From Diphasiastrum complanatum (lineage: Eukaryota > Streptophyta > Lycopodiopsida > Lycopodiales > Lycopodiaceae): a DNA stretch of 64,000 nucleotides. The stretch is from positions 51,053,457-51,117,456 of the forward strand of contig CM055104.1 of the NCBI GenBank assembly GCA_029204225.1, written 5' to 3'. Below the pieces are notes generated by a model. The model ran no database searches and was not told where the DNA came from. It worked only from the letters and a program-made list of their open reading frames with translations. A program made the translations under genes and the position numbers. Shown in pieces: positions 63,710-64,000 of this stretch (within the stretch, counting starts at the first letter, position 1; each line of letters begins with the position of its first letter).

Positions 63710-64000
63710 CTGCATAAAGAGAAATTTGATGTCACTTTGATTACTTTAAGCCATTTGGCATTATCATTCAATTTACTCTCCTCTGTTTGTACATTATGGG
63801 TTTTGCCATCCTTCATTAATAAAAGCAGGATTCTCTCTCAAAACTGTTTCCTATTGAAATCTCTCCAATAAAATGATGCTCAGCACATTTGACAACACAT
63901 AATCCCTAAAAGCACAAGGAATCGGCCTCAGGAATCAACACATTTGCTAAAAAGACAGTAGTTCTACTGCCACTAAGAAAATGGTTAGCTTTTTAAGACA
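63710..64000 (-). other. Intron of the CTL-like gene
   Basis: Sequence upstream of the 63709 acceptor shows no further CTL coding text; the next exon is outside the window. Confidence 0.6.

Overview
This 64 kb window is nuclear DNA of a land plant. It has intron-bearing genes of plant type, many Ty1/copia and Ty3/gypsy LTR retrotransposons with plant-type primer binding sites, a hAT transposon remnant and a decayed plastid rpoB/rpoC1 insertion. Low gene density, a 5 kb intron and nested, decayed LTR elements point to a large, repeat-rich genome. A gymnosperm or another large-genome plant is possible, but the lineage cannot be fixed from this window alone.

Only two host genes can be supported. 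The first, at about 44.5-51.0 kb on the plus strand, encodes an S1-domain plus CCHC zinc-knuckle protein like ZCCHC17/pNO40 (nucleolar/ribosome-linked), in three exons. Its 5 kb second intron holds an antisense hAT transposase remnant. The second is the 3' end of a choline-transporter-like (CTL) membrane protein gene on the minus strand at 62.9-63.7 kb, with its 5' part beyond the right edge.

Layout. 0-9.5 kb: the end of one copia element, its LTR, and a second copia-like element that keeps gag and protease but carries an unrelated open frame where integrase and RT should be; then a minus-strand copia element with gag, protease and integrase. 9.7-12.6 kb: an 855-bp tandem duplication, short degenerate repeats, a copia RNase H scrap and a 131-bp tandem duplication. 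13.4-14.3 kb: a second, inverted copy of the odd copia-borne frame. 15.9-16.8, 24.4-25.7 and 26.9-27.7 kb: long (CT)n/(GA)n tracts interleaved with a recurring CACGGTTCTC-type unit. 17.2-24.2 kb: a probable two-gene DNA transposon with divergent transcription units, one a zinc-finger MULE-like transposase. 27.7-41.7 kb: an old gypsy element (A) split by a younger gypsy element (B, 28528-39099, with LTRs, an Asp-tRNA-type primer site, gag, protease, RNase H, integrase and a large extra frame after integrase); B itself carries a solo LTR with a perfect 5-bp target duplication. 42.0-43.3 kb: the plastid insertion. 54.0-58.8 kb: another degraded copia element, a gypsy gag fragment and a further LTR. 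The rest is non-coding with no recognised gene.

The leading candidates for something undescribed are the copia-borne replacement frame present twice (2730-4229 and 13372-14262), the extra post-integrase frame of gypsy B, the divergent two-gene transposon at 17-24 kb, and the dispersed units that carry or seed very long CT tracts.
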